The position numbers were made by a program, and so were the translations under genes. From Anaerolineae bacterium (GTDB lineage: Bacteria > Chloroflexota > Anaerolineae > Anaerolineales > Anaerolineaceae), in assembly GCA_013178295.1 (NCBI GenBank), contig JABLWW010000013.1:62001-126000 (forward strand): a DNA stretch of 64,000 nucleotides. Direction: 5' to 3'. Position 1 is the first letter of the stretch. Every line of letters starts with the position of its first letter. Shown here one piece after another: positions 35,835 to 45,142 of the stretch. The notes below the pieces were generated by a model. That model had not been told where the DNA came from. It saw only the letters and a list, made by a program, of their open reading frames with translations, and made no database searches.

Positions 35835-36779
35835 ATGGATAACCCCGCACTGTCAAAACTTAGCGCAGAGCAGCTGGCTGCTTTGGATGATGAACAAAAA
35901 GCCGTTTTCTGTATGCTGGTGGAGAGCGACCAGGACTTTTTTGCCCGCACCTTTACCCCCAAAGACCTGCCCCTGGCGCTGGCGCGCAAAGCCGAAATCA
36001 TCAAGCGTTATCAGGCAGACCGCGAGCGTCTTGAGAAAATCCGCGCCGATTTTGCCCGCACGGCTGAGATTCCGCCCGGCGAGGACAAAGCCGGAGAGAT
36101 TCTCACTGGTGCGGCTGCGGCGCTGGGGCTTGGCACGGCGGCGGCTGTCGCCGTAACCGATAACACCGCCTTTTATCAGGGCGTGCAGCCTGCCGACCTG
36201 ATCCCCCCGCTGCGCACCGAGTTTGAGGGCACGCGTACTACCTTTGCCTCCAGCGGCAGCCCCGAGGCGCTGACCGCCACCATCTTTCTGCTTGGCGAAA
36301 GCGGGCGCATCCCTGCCATGACCATCCATCTGACGCGTGTCGAAAACGGCTGCGAGGTGAAGGTCAACGATCTTTCCAGCCGCAGCGTGGTTGAGGCGCT
36401 CAAAGAGGGCGGCGAGAAGCTGATTGACCTGGCGCAGAAGGGTATTGGGCTGCTGCGCGGGCGCGGGATTGGCGAGACGCTCTCTCAGGCGGATGAAGCC
36501 CTCGACAGCGGCGCCGGTCTGGCGGATGTGGTGCACACCCTCAGGCTCAAGGAACGCGCCTGGCAGGTAATCCGCATCACGGCTGAGGCGATCGAGACCG
36601 CTTACCGCGACCAGCGCGAGAAAGAACGCCGCGAGCGCGCCGCCCTGGAAGCCGCCTGGGATGCCTATTACAACTGCCCCGGCTGCGGCGTCTCCTTTGC
36701 TCCTGATGAGACTATCTGCCGTGTGTGTGCCACAGCCCGTCCCGAAAAACCACTTACCCCTGATCCGCGCCAGGTCTGA
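35835..36779 (+). CDS. Unknown protein with C-terminal zinc ribbon
   Basis: A 314-residue soluble protein not recognised. The N-terminus is charged and helical (LSAEQLAALDDEQKAVFCML). A short small-residue stretch (ILTGAAAALGLGTAAAVAV, near 90) could be a weak membrane-associated helix. The middle has a beta-rich part around TIFLLGESGRIPAMTIHLTRV, and the end has CPGCGVSFAPDETICRVC, a CxxC-x(n)-CxxC zinc ribbon. AGGAGG lies 6-7 nt before the ATG. It converges with the large kinase gene; the stops are 18 bp apart. A function cannot be given. Confidence 0.75.
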   Translation: MDNPALSKLSAEQLAALDDEQKAVFCMLVESDQDFFARTFTPKDLPLALARKAEIIKRYQADRERLEKIRADFARTAEIPPGEDKAGEILTGAAAALGLGTAAAVAVTDNTAFYQGVQPADLIPPLRTEFEGTRTTFASSGSPEALTATIFLLGESGRIPAMTIHLTRVENGCEVKVNDLSSRSVVEALKEGGEKLIDLAQKGIGLLRGRGIGETLSQADEALDSGAGLADVVHTLRLKERAWQVIRITAEAIETAYRDQREKERRERAALEAAWDAYYNCPGCGVSFAPDETICRVCATARPEKPLTPDPRQV

Positions 36780-36797
36780 GACGGGGGCGTTTCTGTT

Positions 36798-39700
36798 CTA
36801 TTCCTGGCTGCCGTGCGTGGCGGCATCCGCTGCTTCCAGCGGAATGCGCACCGTCACGGTGCTGCCTTTGCGTGGGGCAGAGGTGATTTCGATCACCCCT
36901 CCCGCCTTTTCGGCGCGCTGGCGCATGCTGATCAATCCCATCCCGCCGCGTTTTGGCGCCGCCGGATCAAACCCATTGCCGTTGTCGCTTACCTGCAGCA
37001 CAGCGCACCCGGCGCGTCTTCTGACCGAGACCTCCATCTGTGTGGCGGCAGAGTGGCGTGTGGCGTTGTTGAGCGCTTCGTTGGCAATCCAGTACAATGC
37101 CTCTTCCGTCTGCGGGTTGAGGCGCAGACGGCGGCTGAAGAAAAACTTGACCTCGATGCCCGCCCGTCTTTCAATCGTCTCCAGACGCTCCTGCAGGGCT
37201 TCGGCGAGACCCTTGTGCTGCATGCTGGCGGGACGCAGCTGATACAGCATCAGGCGCATCTCGCGCAGCGTCTGATGAGTCGCCAGCGTCAGCCTTTGCA
37301 GATAATGCTGCAGCTGGTCGCGGTTGTCGCTTTTTGCCAGCGCCAGACAGGTATCGGCAAAGATGGCGGCGCTGAACAGCGTCTGCGTGGCAGAGTCGTG
37401 CAGGTCGCGCGCCATGCGCGCACGTTCCTCCAGCACGGCAGCCAGCTGCGCCTGGCGGTGCAGCCGGGCGTTCTCCACAATCAACCCCAAATGGTCAGCG
37501 ATGGAAGCCAGCAGGCTGATTTCATCCAGGTTGAAGGGGTGCATTGCCCGTACAATGCTCATCACCCCAATCACCCGCCCGCGGGCGTGCATGGGCGTTC
37601 CCAGATAGCTGTGTGCCTGGTTGAGGTATGCCTCGCAGGGCAGCGCGCGCCGGTCGAGTGCCATGTCGTGGATGAGCAGCGGCTGGTCGTTTTCCACCAC
37701 CCAGCCCTCCAGCGAGTTCTCGAGCGGGAGATTTCTTAGCTGTATCTCCCTGCCCGGCGGTGTGTTTTGGTGAACATACAGTTCCAGCCGCTGGTTTTGC
37801 GGGTCGAGCATGTAAAAAGCGCCGTGTGTGCTGCCAGTGATTTCAATGATTCTGGCAAGCGCATCACTGAGTGCTTGATGGATATCGAACGAAGCGCTGG
37901 CAGCCGAGATGATCTCATACAACATCCCCAGATCGCGGGTGCGGCTGGCAACCATACGCTCCATGCGCGCCATCAGACGCATACGTTGCAGCGTGTTGCC
38001 TGCCATATCGGCAATGCTGCCTGCCAGCTGCATCTGTTGCGGGCTGAAGACCCGCTGCGCGGCGTACTGCAGCGCCAGCAAACCGATGGGGTTCTCCCTG
38101 GCGCGCAGCGGGATGAGGAGGCAGTCGCCATCCGCCGAGGATGTTTGTGTGTCAATTGGTATGACTGGTGTGCCGCCGCAGAGGCTGATTGCGATCTTGC
38201 CGCCGCGCAGCGCCTGCAGCAGGGTGTGTTCATCGGGCATGGGCTGCGGGCAGGCTGTTTCCTCCCCCCAGGTGTGCACTATCCGAAAGCGTTCCTCCTC
38301 CAGCAGCAGCAGAGTGCCGCGTTCGGCTTGCAGTGCGGCGACGGATGCCTCCACCAGAATGGGAAGCGCCTCATTGAAGGTCTGCGCCTGGCGCAGCGCC
38401 GCCGAAAGCTGCACCATGGCGCTCATTTCCTCCGCCCGGGTGCGTGTCTGCTCCAGCAGGCGGGCGTTCTCTTCTTCGGCGCGCTTGCGGGCGGTGATAT
38501 CCTGAAAGATTCCCACGGTCTGATAAATCCCGCCTGCGGCATCGCGCACGGCGGAAAGGTGCATGTTGACCCACACCGGTTGACCATCCTTGCGCAGGTA
38601 GCGTTTTTCAAGAATATAGGAGTCAATTTCACCGCGTTGCATGCGCTGCAGCATGTCCATATCGGCTTGCAGGTCATCGGGGTGGGTGATCTGTTGAAAG
38701 GTCATCTCCGCAAGCTCCTCGGCGCTGTAGCCCAGCAGTTCGCAGTACAGCGGGCTGACCTCCACCAGCCGCCCGTGCGCGTCGGCAACGCCCGCCAGCG
38801 ATTGGTCAAAAACGGCGCGGAAGCGCTCCTCGCCGCGCCGCAGGGCTTGCTCTGTCTGCACGCGCTCGCTGATGTCCGTAGAGACGTACATCACCGAAGC
38901 GACGCGCTGTTCTGCATCCAGCACGGGCGAGACGCGGTTTTCATACCATACCGCGCTGCCATCTGGGCGTTCAAAGTATGATTCATAGACAACAGGCTGG
39001 CGCTGCTCGACCGCCTGGGCAATGGCATGGCGTGCTTTTTCCTGCTCAGCGGGCGGAAGATAGGCATACACCGGCGTGCCAATCAGTTTCTCCAGCGGGA
39101 CACCGCTTGTGCGGTTGGCGAAGAGAAAGTTGCCCTGGGTGTCGAGATGGGCGATAATGGCGGGGGCGTTTTCGACCAGCGCCCGCCAGCGCGCTTCTGA
39201 AAGGCGCAGGGCTTCTTCTGCCTGTTTGCGGGCGGTGATATCCTGGCTGATCACCAGAGCTGCTGGCCGCTCGTTGAACATCAGCGGCAGCGAAGTCGAT
39301 TCGGCGATATAAACCTGTCCGTCTTTTTTGATCACGCGCATTTGAAGCGGCGGGTTGGGGCTTCCCTGCGCAACGCTGCGCATGCGCTCCACCAGCTTGG
39401 GACGGTCATCGGGATGAATGATGGAGAGAGCCTCCATTCCGATGAACTCTTCCGGCGTGTACCCCAGCAGGCGCGTGCTGGCGGGGTTGGCATACACGTA
39501 TTTGCCGTCCTGCACCACCAGGATGCAGTTGGGTGAGGTCTCGACCAGGTCACGAAAGCGTTTTTCGCTGGCTTGCAGGGCGGCTTCCGCTTGTTTACGC
39601 TGGGTAACGTTCTCGCCGGTAAGCAGCAGCGCTTCCACCCCGCCCGCGGCATTTTTGATCGGCACCAGACACCAATCCCACCAGCCAAGCCTGTCCTCGA

Positions 39701-40607
39701 AGCAGCCGCGCTGCGGCTGCCCGCTGACGAGCGCATGCTCCAGGACGGGGCGCATAGGCTGTGAGGGGAAGACATCAAACAGATTTTTGCCGTGATACTG
39801 CTCGGCTTCTTTCCCAGATAGCTGTGTGAAGGCGCGGTTGACATAGATGATGTTGAAACGGGTGTCCATGTACACCATCAGCGTCTGGGTGTTATCCAGC
39901 ACGGCGCGCATCAGCTGCTGCGCCTCGTAGCTGTGTCCGGTAAGGTTTTTTAGCTGCCGGTGCAGGATGGCTGCCTCGCGGTCGGACCTGAGAAATTCCT
40001 CCGGGGGGATGTAGTAGAAGTTTTCATACAACACGCTGCCCACGGCTGCCAGCGGGTGCGTGCTGAGAATATCCAGCAGAATCTGTGCGGGAAAACGGCG
40101 CATATCGTACTGGCACAGCGCCAGGCAATGGCTGCCCGGGAAAAAGCGATTGAGCTTTGCCTCGTATTCAATCAGGCGCTCGCTGCCGGGCGCCCCCTGC
40201 AGCGCCCAGCGCATCTCTCCGGCAACGCGCAGCCCCGTGTAGCCCTCTGCCAGTGCTTGGGCTTCTTCGGCGCGCAGCCGGTCAATCATATCCTCAGGGT
40301 CAAAGTACCCTTTTGGCAGATAGACGCTTTCTTTTTCCAAAAAGACAAGCTGTCCGCGGGCGGTGTGCTCGTGCACGGCAGTGCCCTGCGCATCCAGTAT
40401 TGTAAGGATATGGCTGGCTGTGTTGGCGTCGGCAAAGCACATCACCTTTTGCCCCGCTTGCAGCCCCTGCAGGGTATAAGCAAGCAGCGCCGAGAGCCGC
40501 TCCTCCTCGCTCTCGTAGAGACAGCACAGGTGATCTCCGCACTGGAGTTTTCCCAGCGCGGCTAACAGGCTTTGGGAAGATGAAGCGATCCGCTCCAGAC
40601 CGATCAT
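36798..40607 (-). CDS. MEDS-PAS-GAF sensor histidine kinase, HisKA_3 type
   Basis: A 1269-residue soluble kinase. The N-terminal 190 residues look like a MEDS domain (sensory domain of methanogens/methylotrophs and DcmR): GDHLCCLYESEEERLSALLAYTLQGL and GQKVMCFAD. Four PAS domains follow (about 222-340, 345-460, 465-590 and 595-710), then two GAF domains (about 735-860 and 895-1045), HisKA_3 with RDLHDSATQ (H near 1063) and HATPase_c (NNATRHS, then DNGNGFDP and GGMGLISMRQRA). It starts 21 bp after the aminotransferase gene and is probably the last cistron of the aromatic operon. HisKA_3 kinases usually phosphorylate LuxR-type regulators such as those at 17.8 and 52.2 kb; the partner is not proven. 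Confidence 0.92.
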   Translation of the reverse strand: MIGLERIASSSQSLLAALGKLQCGDHLCCLYESEEERLSALLAYTLQGLQAGQKVMCFADANTASHILTILDAQGTAVHEHTARGQLVFLEKESVYLPKGYFDPEDMIDRLRAEEAQALAEGYTGLRVAGEMRWALQGAPGSERLIEYEAKLNRFFPGSHCLALCQYDMRRFPAQILLDILSTHPLAAVGSVLYENFYYIPPEEFLRSDREAAILHRQLKNLTGHSYEAQQLMRAVLDNTQTLMVYMDTRFNIIYVNRAFTQLSGKEAEQYHGKNLFDVFPSQPMRPVLEHALVSGQPQRGCFEDRLGWWDWCLVPIKNAAGGVEALLLTGENVTQRKQAEAALQASEKRFRDLVETSPNCILVVQDGKYVYANPASTRLLGYTPEEFIGMEALSIIHPDDRPKLVERMRSVAQGSPNPPLQMRVIKKDGQVYIAESTSLPLMFNERPAALVISQDITARKQAEEALRLSEARWRALVENAPAIIAHLDTQGNFLFANRTSGVPLEKLIGTPVYAYLPPAEQEKARHAIAQAVEQRQPVVYESYFERPDGSAVWYENRVSPVLDAEQRVASVMYVSTDISERVQTEQALRRGEERFRAVFDQSLAGVADAHGRLVEVSPLYCELLGYSAEELAEMTFQQITHPDDLQADMDMLQRMQRGEIDSYILEKRYLRKDGQPVWVNMHLSAVRDAAGGIYQTVGIFQDITARKRAEEENARLLEQTRTRAEEMSAMVQLSAALRQAQTFNEALPILVEASVAALQAERGTLLLLEEERFRIVHTWGEETACPQPMPDEHTLLQALRGGKIAISLCGGTPVIPIDTQTSSADGDCLLIPLRARENPIGLLALQYAAQRVFSPQQMQLAGSIADMAGNTLQRMRLMARMERMVASRTRDLGMLYEIISAASASFDIHQALSDALARIIEITGSTHGAFYMLDPQNQRLELYVHQNTPPGREIQLRNLPLENSLEGWVVENDQPLLIHDMALDRRALPCEAYLNQAHSYLGTPMHARGRVIGVMSIVRAMHPFNLDEISLLASIADHLGLIVENARLHRQAQLAAVLEERARMARDLHDSATQTLFSAAIFADTCLALAKSDNRDQLQHYLQRLTLATHQTLREMRLMLYQLRPASMQHKGLAEALQERLETIERRAGIEVKFFFSRRLRLNPQTEEALYWIANEALNNATRHSAATQMEVSVRRRAGCAVLQVSDNGNGFDPAAPKRGGMGLISMRQRAEKAGGVIEITSAPRKGSTVTVRIPLEAADAATHGSQE

Positions 40608-40628
40608 TCGGCAATCCCTTCGATAAAA

Positions 40629-41843
40629 TTATAGCGTATCTTCCCCATTTTTATTTGCGGAAAGAAAATCTCTGACCCGCTGCATGGCGGTTGAAATACG
40701 CTCTTCGGGCGTGCACAGCGAAAGACGCACGTAGCCTTGCCCGCCGCCGCCGTAAATGCTGCCGGGGGTGATGCTGACGCCGCAGTGCTCCAACAGACGG
40801 GCGCAGAAGCGCATATCGTCGCCGTAGCCGCCGGGCAAACGCGCCCAAACGTAGATGGCAGCGTGTGGCTTCTCGACGTTGAAGCCGCACGCCTGCAGGG
40901 AGTCAACCGCCAGGTCGCGGCGTTGCTGATAGATGCGGTTGCGGGCGTGTATCCACGAGAGGTCGCCCATCAGTGCGCTCGCAGCGGCTTCCTCGATGGG
41001 CAGAAAACCCGCCGAGTCCACCTGGCTTTTGTAAATTGCCAACAGACGGATGACCTGTGCATTCCCAACGACCATTCCCACCCGCCAGCCTGCCATGTTT
41101 GCCGTTTTGGAGAGCGAATTGAACTCCACCGCCACATCTTTTGCGCCGTCCACCTGCAGCAGGCTCGGAGCGCGGTAGCCGTCAAACCCCACTTCCATGT
41201 AAGGGGCGTCGTGTGCAATCAGCACGCCCCACTGGCGGGCAAAGGCAACCGCCTGCGCAAAGAAGTCCATTGTGGCAGCTGCGCCGGTGGGATTGTTGGG
41301 ATAGTTGAGCCATAGAATCTTTGCCCGCCGCGCAGCCTCCGGCGGGATGTCGTCCAGTCTGGGCAGCCAGCCTTGCTCTGCCCTCAGCCGCATGGGATAG
41401 ATTTCTGCCCCAGCAATTCTTCCCCCGGCGCTATAGACCGGATACCCTGGATCGGGGACGAGCGCCACATCGCCGGGGTTGAGCAGCGCCTGGCTGAGGT
41501 GAAAGACGCCCTCTTTGGCGCCGATGAGAGCAAGCACCTCACTTTCGGGGTTAAGCTCTACCCCAAAACGCTGGCGGTAGTATGTGCTGACCGCCCGGCG
41601 GAAGGCTGCCGAACCGCCAGAAGAGGCGTAGCCGTGCGCATCGGCGCGGCTGGCGCTTTCTATCAGCCGCTGGATGATGAAATCTGGCGGCGGCAGGTCG
41701 GGCGAACCGGCATCCAGCCGGATGACATCCATCCCTTGCGCTTTGAGCGTCTGGATGCGCCGGTTGAGGTCGGCAAAGAAGTAGGGCTTGAAGTCGTGGA
41801 TGCGCTGGGCGGGCTGGATTTTTTCGTCAAAAGCGCTCATCAT
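40629..41843 (-). CDS. PLP-dependent aminotransferase, class I (aromatic/aspartate or DapL-like)
   Basis: A 404-residue fold-type I aminotransferase. Visible features are LDAGSPDLPPPDFI near the N-terminus, YPNNPTG near 190 with the substrate-binding Asn, a DAPY motif and the PLP lysine in SLSKTANMAGWRVG, then SITPGSIYGGGGQGYVRLSL with the carboxylate-binding Arg. Its ATG overlaps the aroQ stop by 4 bp. In an operon that makes prephenate and its tyrosine branch product, the last transamination to Tyr or Phe is the logical job. Sequence alone also permits LL-diaminopimelate or aspartate aminotransferase. Confidence 0.85.
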   Translation of the reverse strand: MMSAFDEKIQPAQRIHDFKPYFFADLNRRIQTLKAQGMDVIRLDAGSPDLPPPDFIIQRLIESASRADAHGYASSGGSAAFRRAVSTYYRQRFGVELNPESEVLALIGAKEGVFHLSQALLNPGDVALVPDPGYPVYSAGGRIAGAEIYPMRLRAEQGWLPRLDDIPPEAARRAKILWLNYPNNPTGAAATMDFFAQAVAFARQWGVLIAHDAPYMEVGFDGYRAPSLLQVDGAKDVAVEFNSLSKTANMAGWRVGMVVGNAQVIRLLAIYKSQVDSAGFLPIEEAAASALMGDLSWIHARNRIYQQRRDLAVDSLQACGFNVEKPHAAIYVWARLPGGYGDDMRFCARLLEHCGVSITPGSIYGGGGQGYVRLSLCTPEERISTAMQRVRDFLSANKNGEDTL

Positions 41844-42310
41844 GTCTCCCGCAGGTGCGCGATTAACCCGTGCAGTCCCAGCAGATAACTGCGCGCCCCG
41901 AAACCGCTCACCTGCCCGATGCAGGCGGCGGCGATATAGGAGTGATGACGAAACGGCTCGCGGGCGTAAATGTTGGAGAGATGCACCTCCACCGCCGGAA
42001 ACCCCACGGCGCGCAGCGCGTCATGCAGGGCGATGCTGGTATGGGTGTATGCTCCGGCGTTGATCAGTGCCCCGTCTGCCCAGCCGATTGCCTGATGCAG
42101 CGCGTCGATCAGACTGCCCTCGTGGTTGCTTTGCAGAATGCGCAGTTCGGCGTTGTGTTTGCTTGCCTCCTCCTCCAGCATGGCGTTGATGCTCTCCAGA
42201 CTGGTTTTTCCGTAGTGCTGCGGTTCGCGGCTGCCCAGCAGATTGAGATTTGGTCCGTGCAGGATGAGGATGTGTAGGGTTTTGTCTTTTGGTGTGGATT
42301 TATTGTTCAT
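41840..42310 (-). CDS. aroQ: Type II 3-dehydroquinate dehydratase
   Basis: A 156-residue enzyme converting 3-dehydroquinate to 3-dehydroshikimate. Conserved features: ILHGPNLNLLGSREPQHYG with the catalytic Tyr, QSNHEGSLIDALH, INAGAYTHTSIALHDAL and VEVHLSNIYAREPFRHHSY. Length is usual for the type II family. The spacer to aroKB upstream is 88 bp and holds TATAAT near 42339, so an extra promoter is possible. The ribosome site is poor. Confidence 0.95.
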   Translation of the reverse strand: MNNKSTPKDKTLHILILHGPNLNLLGSREPQHYGKTSLESINAMLEEEASKHNAELRILQSNHEGSLIDALHQAIGWADGALINAGAYTHTSIALHDALRAVGFPAVEVHLSNIYAREPFRHHSYIAAACIGQVSGFGARSYLLGLHGLIAHLRET

Positions 42311-42398
42311 TTTGTTTATATATAGTGGCTATACGCATTATATTTGATGGGAATAGCATGCATATCCAGCAGATATGCGGTATACGCCTGCCCAATGA

Positions 42399-44009
42399 TC
42401 AGTCTTGGCAGGCGCCCATTTCCATTAAAACCTCGTAAACTACCTGCTGTGGCACGCCGTCTGCCACCTCCACCCTGCCTATCTCCAGCGGAAGCACCCA
42501 GCGCAAGCGGTTGTGTTTGCGTTTTTTATCCTGCTGCGCCGCTTCCAGGATGCTGTGGGCACTGTACTGCGCCGGGCAGCGCTGCGGCAGCCCGTAACGC
42601 GCCAGCACCTGCTCGATGCGCTGCGGCAAATGCGCTGAGGTCATCCCCAGCCGCTCCGCAATGCGCGCCGCAGCCACCATGCCAATGCTGACCGCCTCGC
42701 CATGCCGCAAACGATACCCGCTGAGCTTTTCGAGCGCGTGCCCCAGCGTATGCCCCAGGTTAAGCAGCGCCCGCCGCCCCTCTTCAAATGGGTCTTCTTC
42801 AACAATCTTGATCTTAACCCGCACGGCGCGCTCGATCCAATCCATCAACACAATATCGCCTTTGGTAAGCGCATCTAAAGTCAATGAACCGCGTTCAAGA
42901 TCATCAAACAAGGCACTGTCGGCAATGACGGCATGCTTGATCAACTCCGCCATTCCTGAGCGCAGTTCCTCCACTGCCAGCGTTTGCAGCACCAGCGGGT
43001 CAATCAGCACAGTGCGCGGCTGTTTGAACACACCCACCAGGTTTTTGCCCTGCGGCAAATCCACGCCGGTTTTACCGCCCACACTCGAATCCACCATTGC
43101 CAGCAGCGTGGTGGGTATCTGGATCAGTCCCACGCCACGCAGATACGTCCCAGCTGCCATCCCGGCAATGTCGCCGGTAACGCCCCCGCCCAGCGCCAGC
43201 ACGTAGCTGTGGCGGTCCATCCCGGCAGCGGTAAACTGGTCGTATAAAGCCGCCACTGTTTGCAGCGTTTTATGCTCTTCACCGTCCGGGATGCGGCAGG
43301 ATTGCAGCGCCTGATACCCCATGCGTTCCAGCGACTGGATAACACGTGCGGCATAGATATCCCCCACCACCGGGTTGGTTACCAGCGCCAGCGTGCTGGT
43401 CAAACGCACTTTTTCCCTGCGCAGCAATGCGCCAATGTGATCCAGAAGACCCGGCGCAATGTGAATCGTGTACGCCTCCGTAAAATAGCGCACCGGAAGA
43501 CTGCGCCGCAGCGCAACCGCCTCCACCTGCCGAACGGCTTCCTCCAGCGTCAGATGCGTGGTATCAATCTGCCAGGGGATGATGTCGTAGATGGGACGGC
43601 GCTCCTCCAGCAGCCGTTGGATCTCCGCCCGCCGGTTGGCAACCTCCAGCAGCGGGCGGTCATGACTGCCATCCAGGCGGTTCAGCAGTTCATCCACACT
43701 GCACTGCAAACAAATCAGGTCTGTCCGTTCCGCCAGGGCGGAATAATTGGCAGGGTCGAGCAACGCGCCGCCGCCCGCAGCGATCACCAACCCCTCACGC
43801 TCCGCCAGTTCGGCGCACAACGCCCGTTCGGCATGACGAAAGACCGCCTCACCATCTTCGGCAAAGATGCGCACGATCGGTTTGCCCAAACGGCGCGCAA
43901 TCTCAACATCCATATCCACAAAGGGACGTCCCAGCCTTTCGGCAGCCAGACGCCCAACGCTGCTCTTGCCGCTGCCCATAAACCCCGTCAGCACAATGCT
44001 GCGCGTCAA
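42399..44009 (-). CDS. aroKB: Shikimate kinase/3-dehydroquinate synthase fusion
   Basis: A 536-residue bifunctional enzyme. Shikimate kinase (about 1-165) has the P-loop GFMGSGKSS, FVDMDVEIARRLG and GGGALLDPANY. 3-Dehydroquinate synthase (about 175-530) has DGEEHKTLQT, GGGVTGDIAGMAAGTYLRG, VDSSVGGKTGVDLPQGKN and LGHTLGHALEKLSG with the zinc/NAD site residues. The two steps are not consecutive in the pathway, so the fusion serves co-expression rather than channelling. I set the start at TTG 44009, which overlaps the aroC stop (TTGA) and has GGAG 8 nt upstream; the longer open frame is only an aroC shadow. Similar aroKB fusions are known in Thermotoga. Confidence 0.93.
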   Translation of the reverse strand: MTRSIVLTGFMGSGKSSVGRLAAERLGRPFVDMDVEIARRLGKPIVRIFAEDGEAVFRHAERALCAELAEREGLVIAAGGGALLDPANYSALAERTDLICLQCSVDELLNRLDGSHDRPLLEVANRRAEIQRLLEERRPIYDIIPWQIDTTHLTLEEAVRQVEAVALRRSLPVRYFTEAYTIHIAPGLLDHIGALLRREKVRLTSTLALVTNPVVGDIYAARVIQSLERMGYQALQSCRIPDGEEHKTLQTVAALYDQFTAAGMDRHSYVLALGGGVTGDIAGMAAGTYLRGVGLIQIPTTLLAMVDSSVGGKTGVDLPQGKNLVGVFKQPRTVLIDPLVLQTLAVEELRSGMAELIKHAVIADSALFDDLERGSLTLDALTKGDIVLMDWIERAVRVKIKIVEEDPFEEGRRALLNLGHTLGHALEKLSGYRLRHGEAVSIGMVAAARIAERLGMTSAHLPQRIEQVLARYGLPQRCPAQYSAHSILEAAQQDKKRKHNRLRWVLPLEIGRVEVADGVPQQVVYEVLMEMGACQD

Positions 44010-45136
44010 CGCATCATCTCCTGCAGCGAATCGCCGCCCAGCTTCTCCACCAGCGCCTCCGCCAGCGTCCAGGCAAGCATGGCTTCGCCCACCACTGCCG
44101 CCGCCGGTACAACGCAAATATCCGAGCGCTGATACTGCGGCTCAGCCGCCTCACCGCTGAGCAAATCCACCGAGCAGTGCGGCGTTCCCGTCGTGGGAAT
44201 GGGCTTGATCGCAGCCCGCACGCGCAGCGGCGCGCCGTTGCTCATCCCGCCTTCAGTCCCTCCAGCGCGGTTGGTGCGCCGCAGCACGCCCCCTTTGCCG
44301 TCCGGATACAAATCGTCATGCACACGCGTGCCCGGCAAGCCTGCATTGGCAAACGCCTCGCCAATCTCAACCCCTTTTACCGCAGGAATGGACATCATCG
44401 CCAGCGCCAGACGGGCATCCAGACGGCGATCCCAGTGGACATGGCTGCCCAGTCCCACCGGGACGCCGCAGGCAGAAACCACAAACACCCCGCCCAGACT
44501 GTCCTTGCTGCGCCGTGCGGCATCCACCGCAGCGCGCATGCGTTCCGCCGCGTCAGGATCAGGGCAGCGCACATCGCTGGCTTCTGCCAGTTCCCAGCGT
44601 CGGCGCTCAACGGCTTCCAGGGTATCATCCGACGGGTCAGACAAATCGGCGCGCACATCGCCAATCTGTTCCACATAGCTGCCCAGTTCAACCCCAAAGG
44701 CTGCCAGAAGCTGGCGCGCCACCGCACCCACCGCCACGCGGGCAGTCGTCTCGCGGGCGCTGGCGCGCTCCAGCACCAGACGGGCATCTTCGAGACCATA
44801 TTTGACCATCCCAGCATAATCAGCATGCCCCGGACGCGGCACCGTCAGACGCGGCAGGTCGCCGCTCGCCCAGCGTTCGCTCCAGTTTTTCCAGTCTTTG
44901 TTTTCAATCCGCAATGCCAGCGGCGCGCCGGTTGTTTTGCCATACAGCACCCCTGCCAGCAGTTCGACCCGATCCTGCTCGATGTTCATGCGGTGACCGC
45001 GCCCATAGCCCCTTTGGCGGCGCGCCAGATGTTGGTTGATCTGCTCCACATCCACTTGCAGACCAGCAGGCAGCCCCTCGATGATTGCCATCAAACATGG
45101 CCCATGCGATTCGCCAGCGGTGAGAAAACGCAGCAC
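44006..45136 (-). CDS. aroC: Chorismate synthase
   Basis: A 376-residue FMN-dependent enzyme making chorismate from EPSP. Typical motifs: GESHGPCLMAIIEGLPAGL, RRQRGYGRGHRMNIE, RPGHADYAGMVKYG, ARETTARVAVGAVAR and RTNRAGGTEGGMSNG. It stops overlapping the aroKB start and begins 6 bp after aroE, so translation is closely coupled. Confidence 0.96.
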   Translation of the reverse strand: MLRFLTAGESHGPCLMAIIEGLPAGLQVDVEQINQHLARRQRGYGRGHRMNIEQDRVELLAGVLYGKTTGAPLALRIENKDWKNWSERWASGDLPRLTVPRPGHADYAGMVKYGLEDARLVLERASARETTARVAVGAVARQLLAAFGVELGSYVEQIGDVRADLSDPSDDTLEAVERRRWELAEASDVRCPDPDAAERMRAAVDAARRSKDSLGGVFVVSACGVPVGLGSHVHWDRRLDARLALAMMSIPAVKGVEIGEAFANAGLPGTRVHDDLYPDGKGGVLRRTNRAGGTEGGMSNGAPLRVRAAIKPIPTTGTPHCSVDLLSGEAAEPQYQRSDICVVPAAAVVGEAMLAWTLAEALVEKLGGDSLQEMMR

Positions 45137-45142
45137 AGCCGT

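Noticed and set aside
42311-42398. A second attenuator or terminator between aroKB and aroQ
   Set aside because: Only a TATAAT-like box and an AT-rich stretch are seen; no stable stem with a U run or leader peptide was found.
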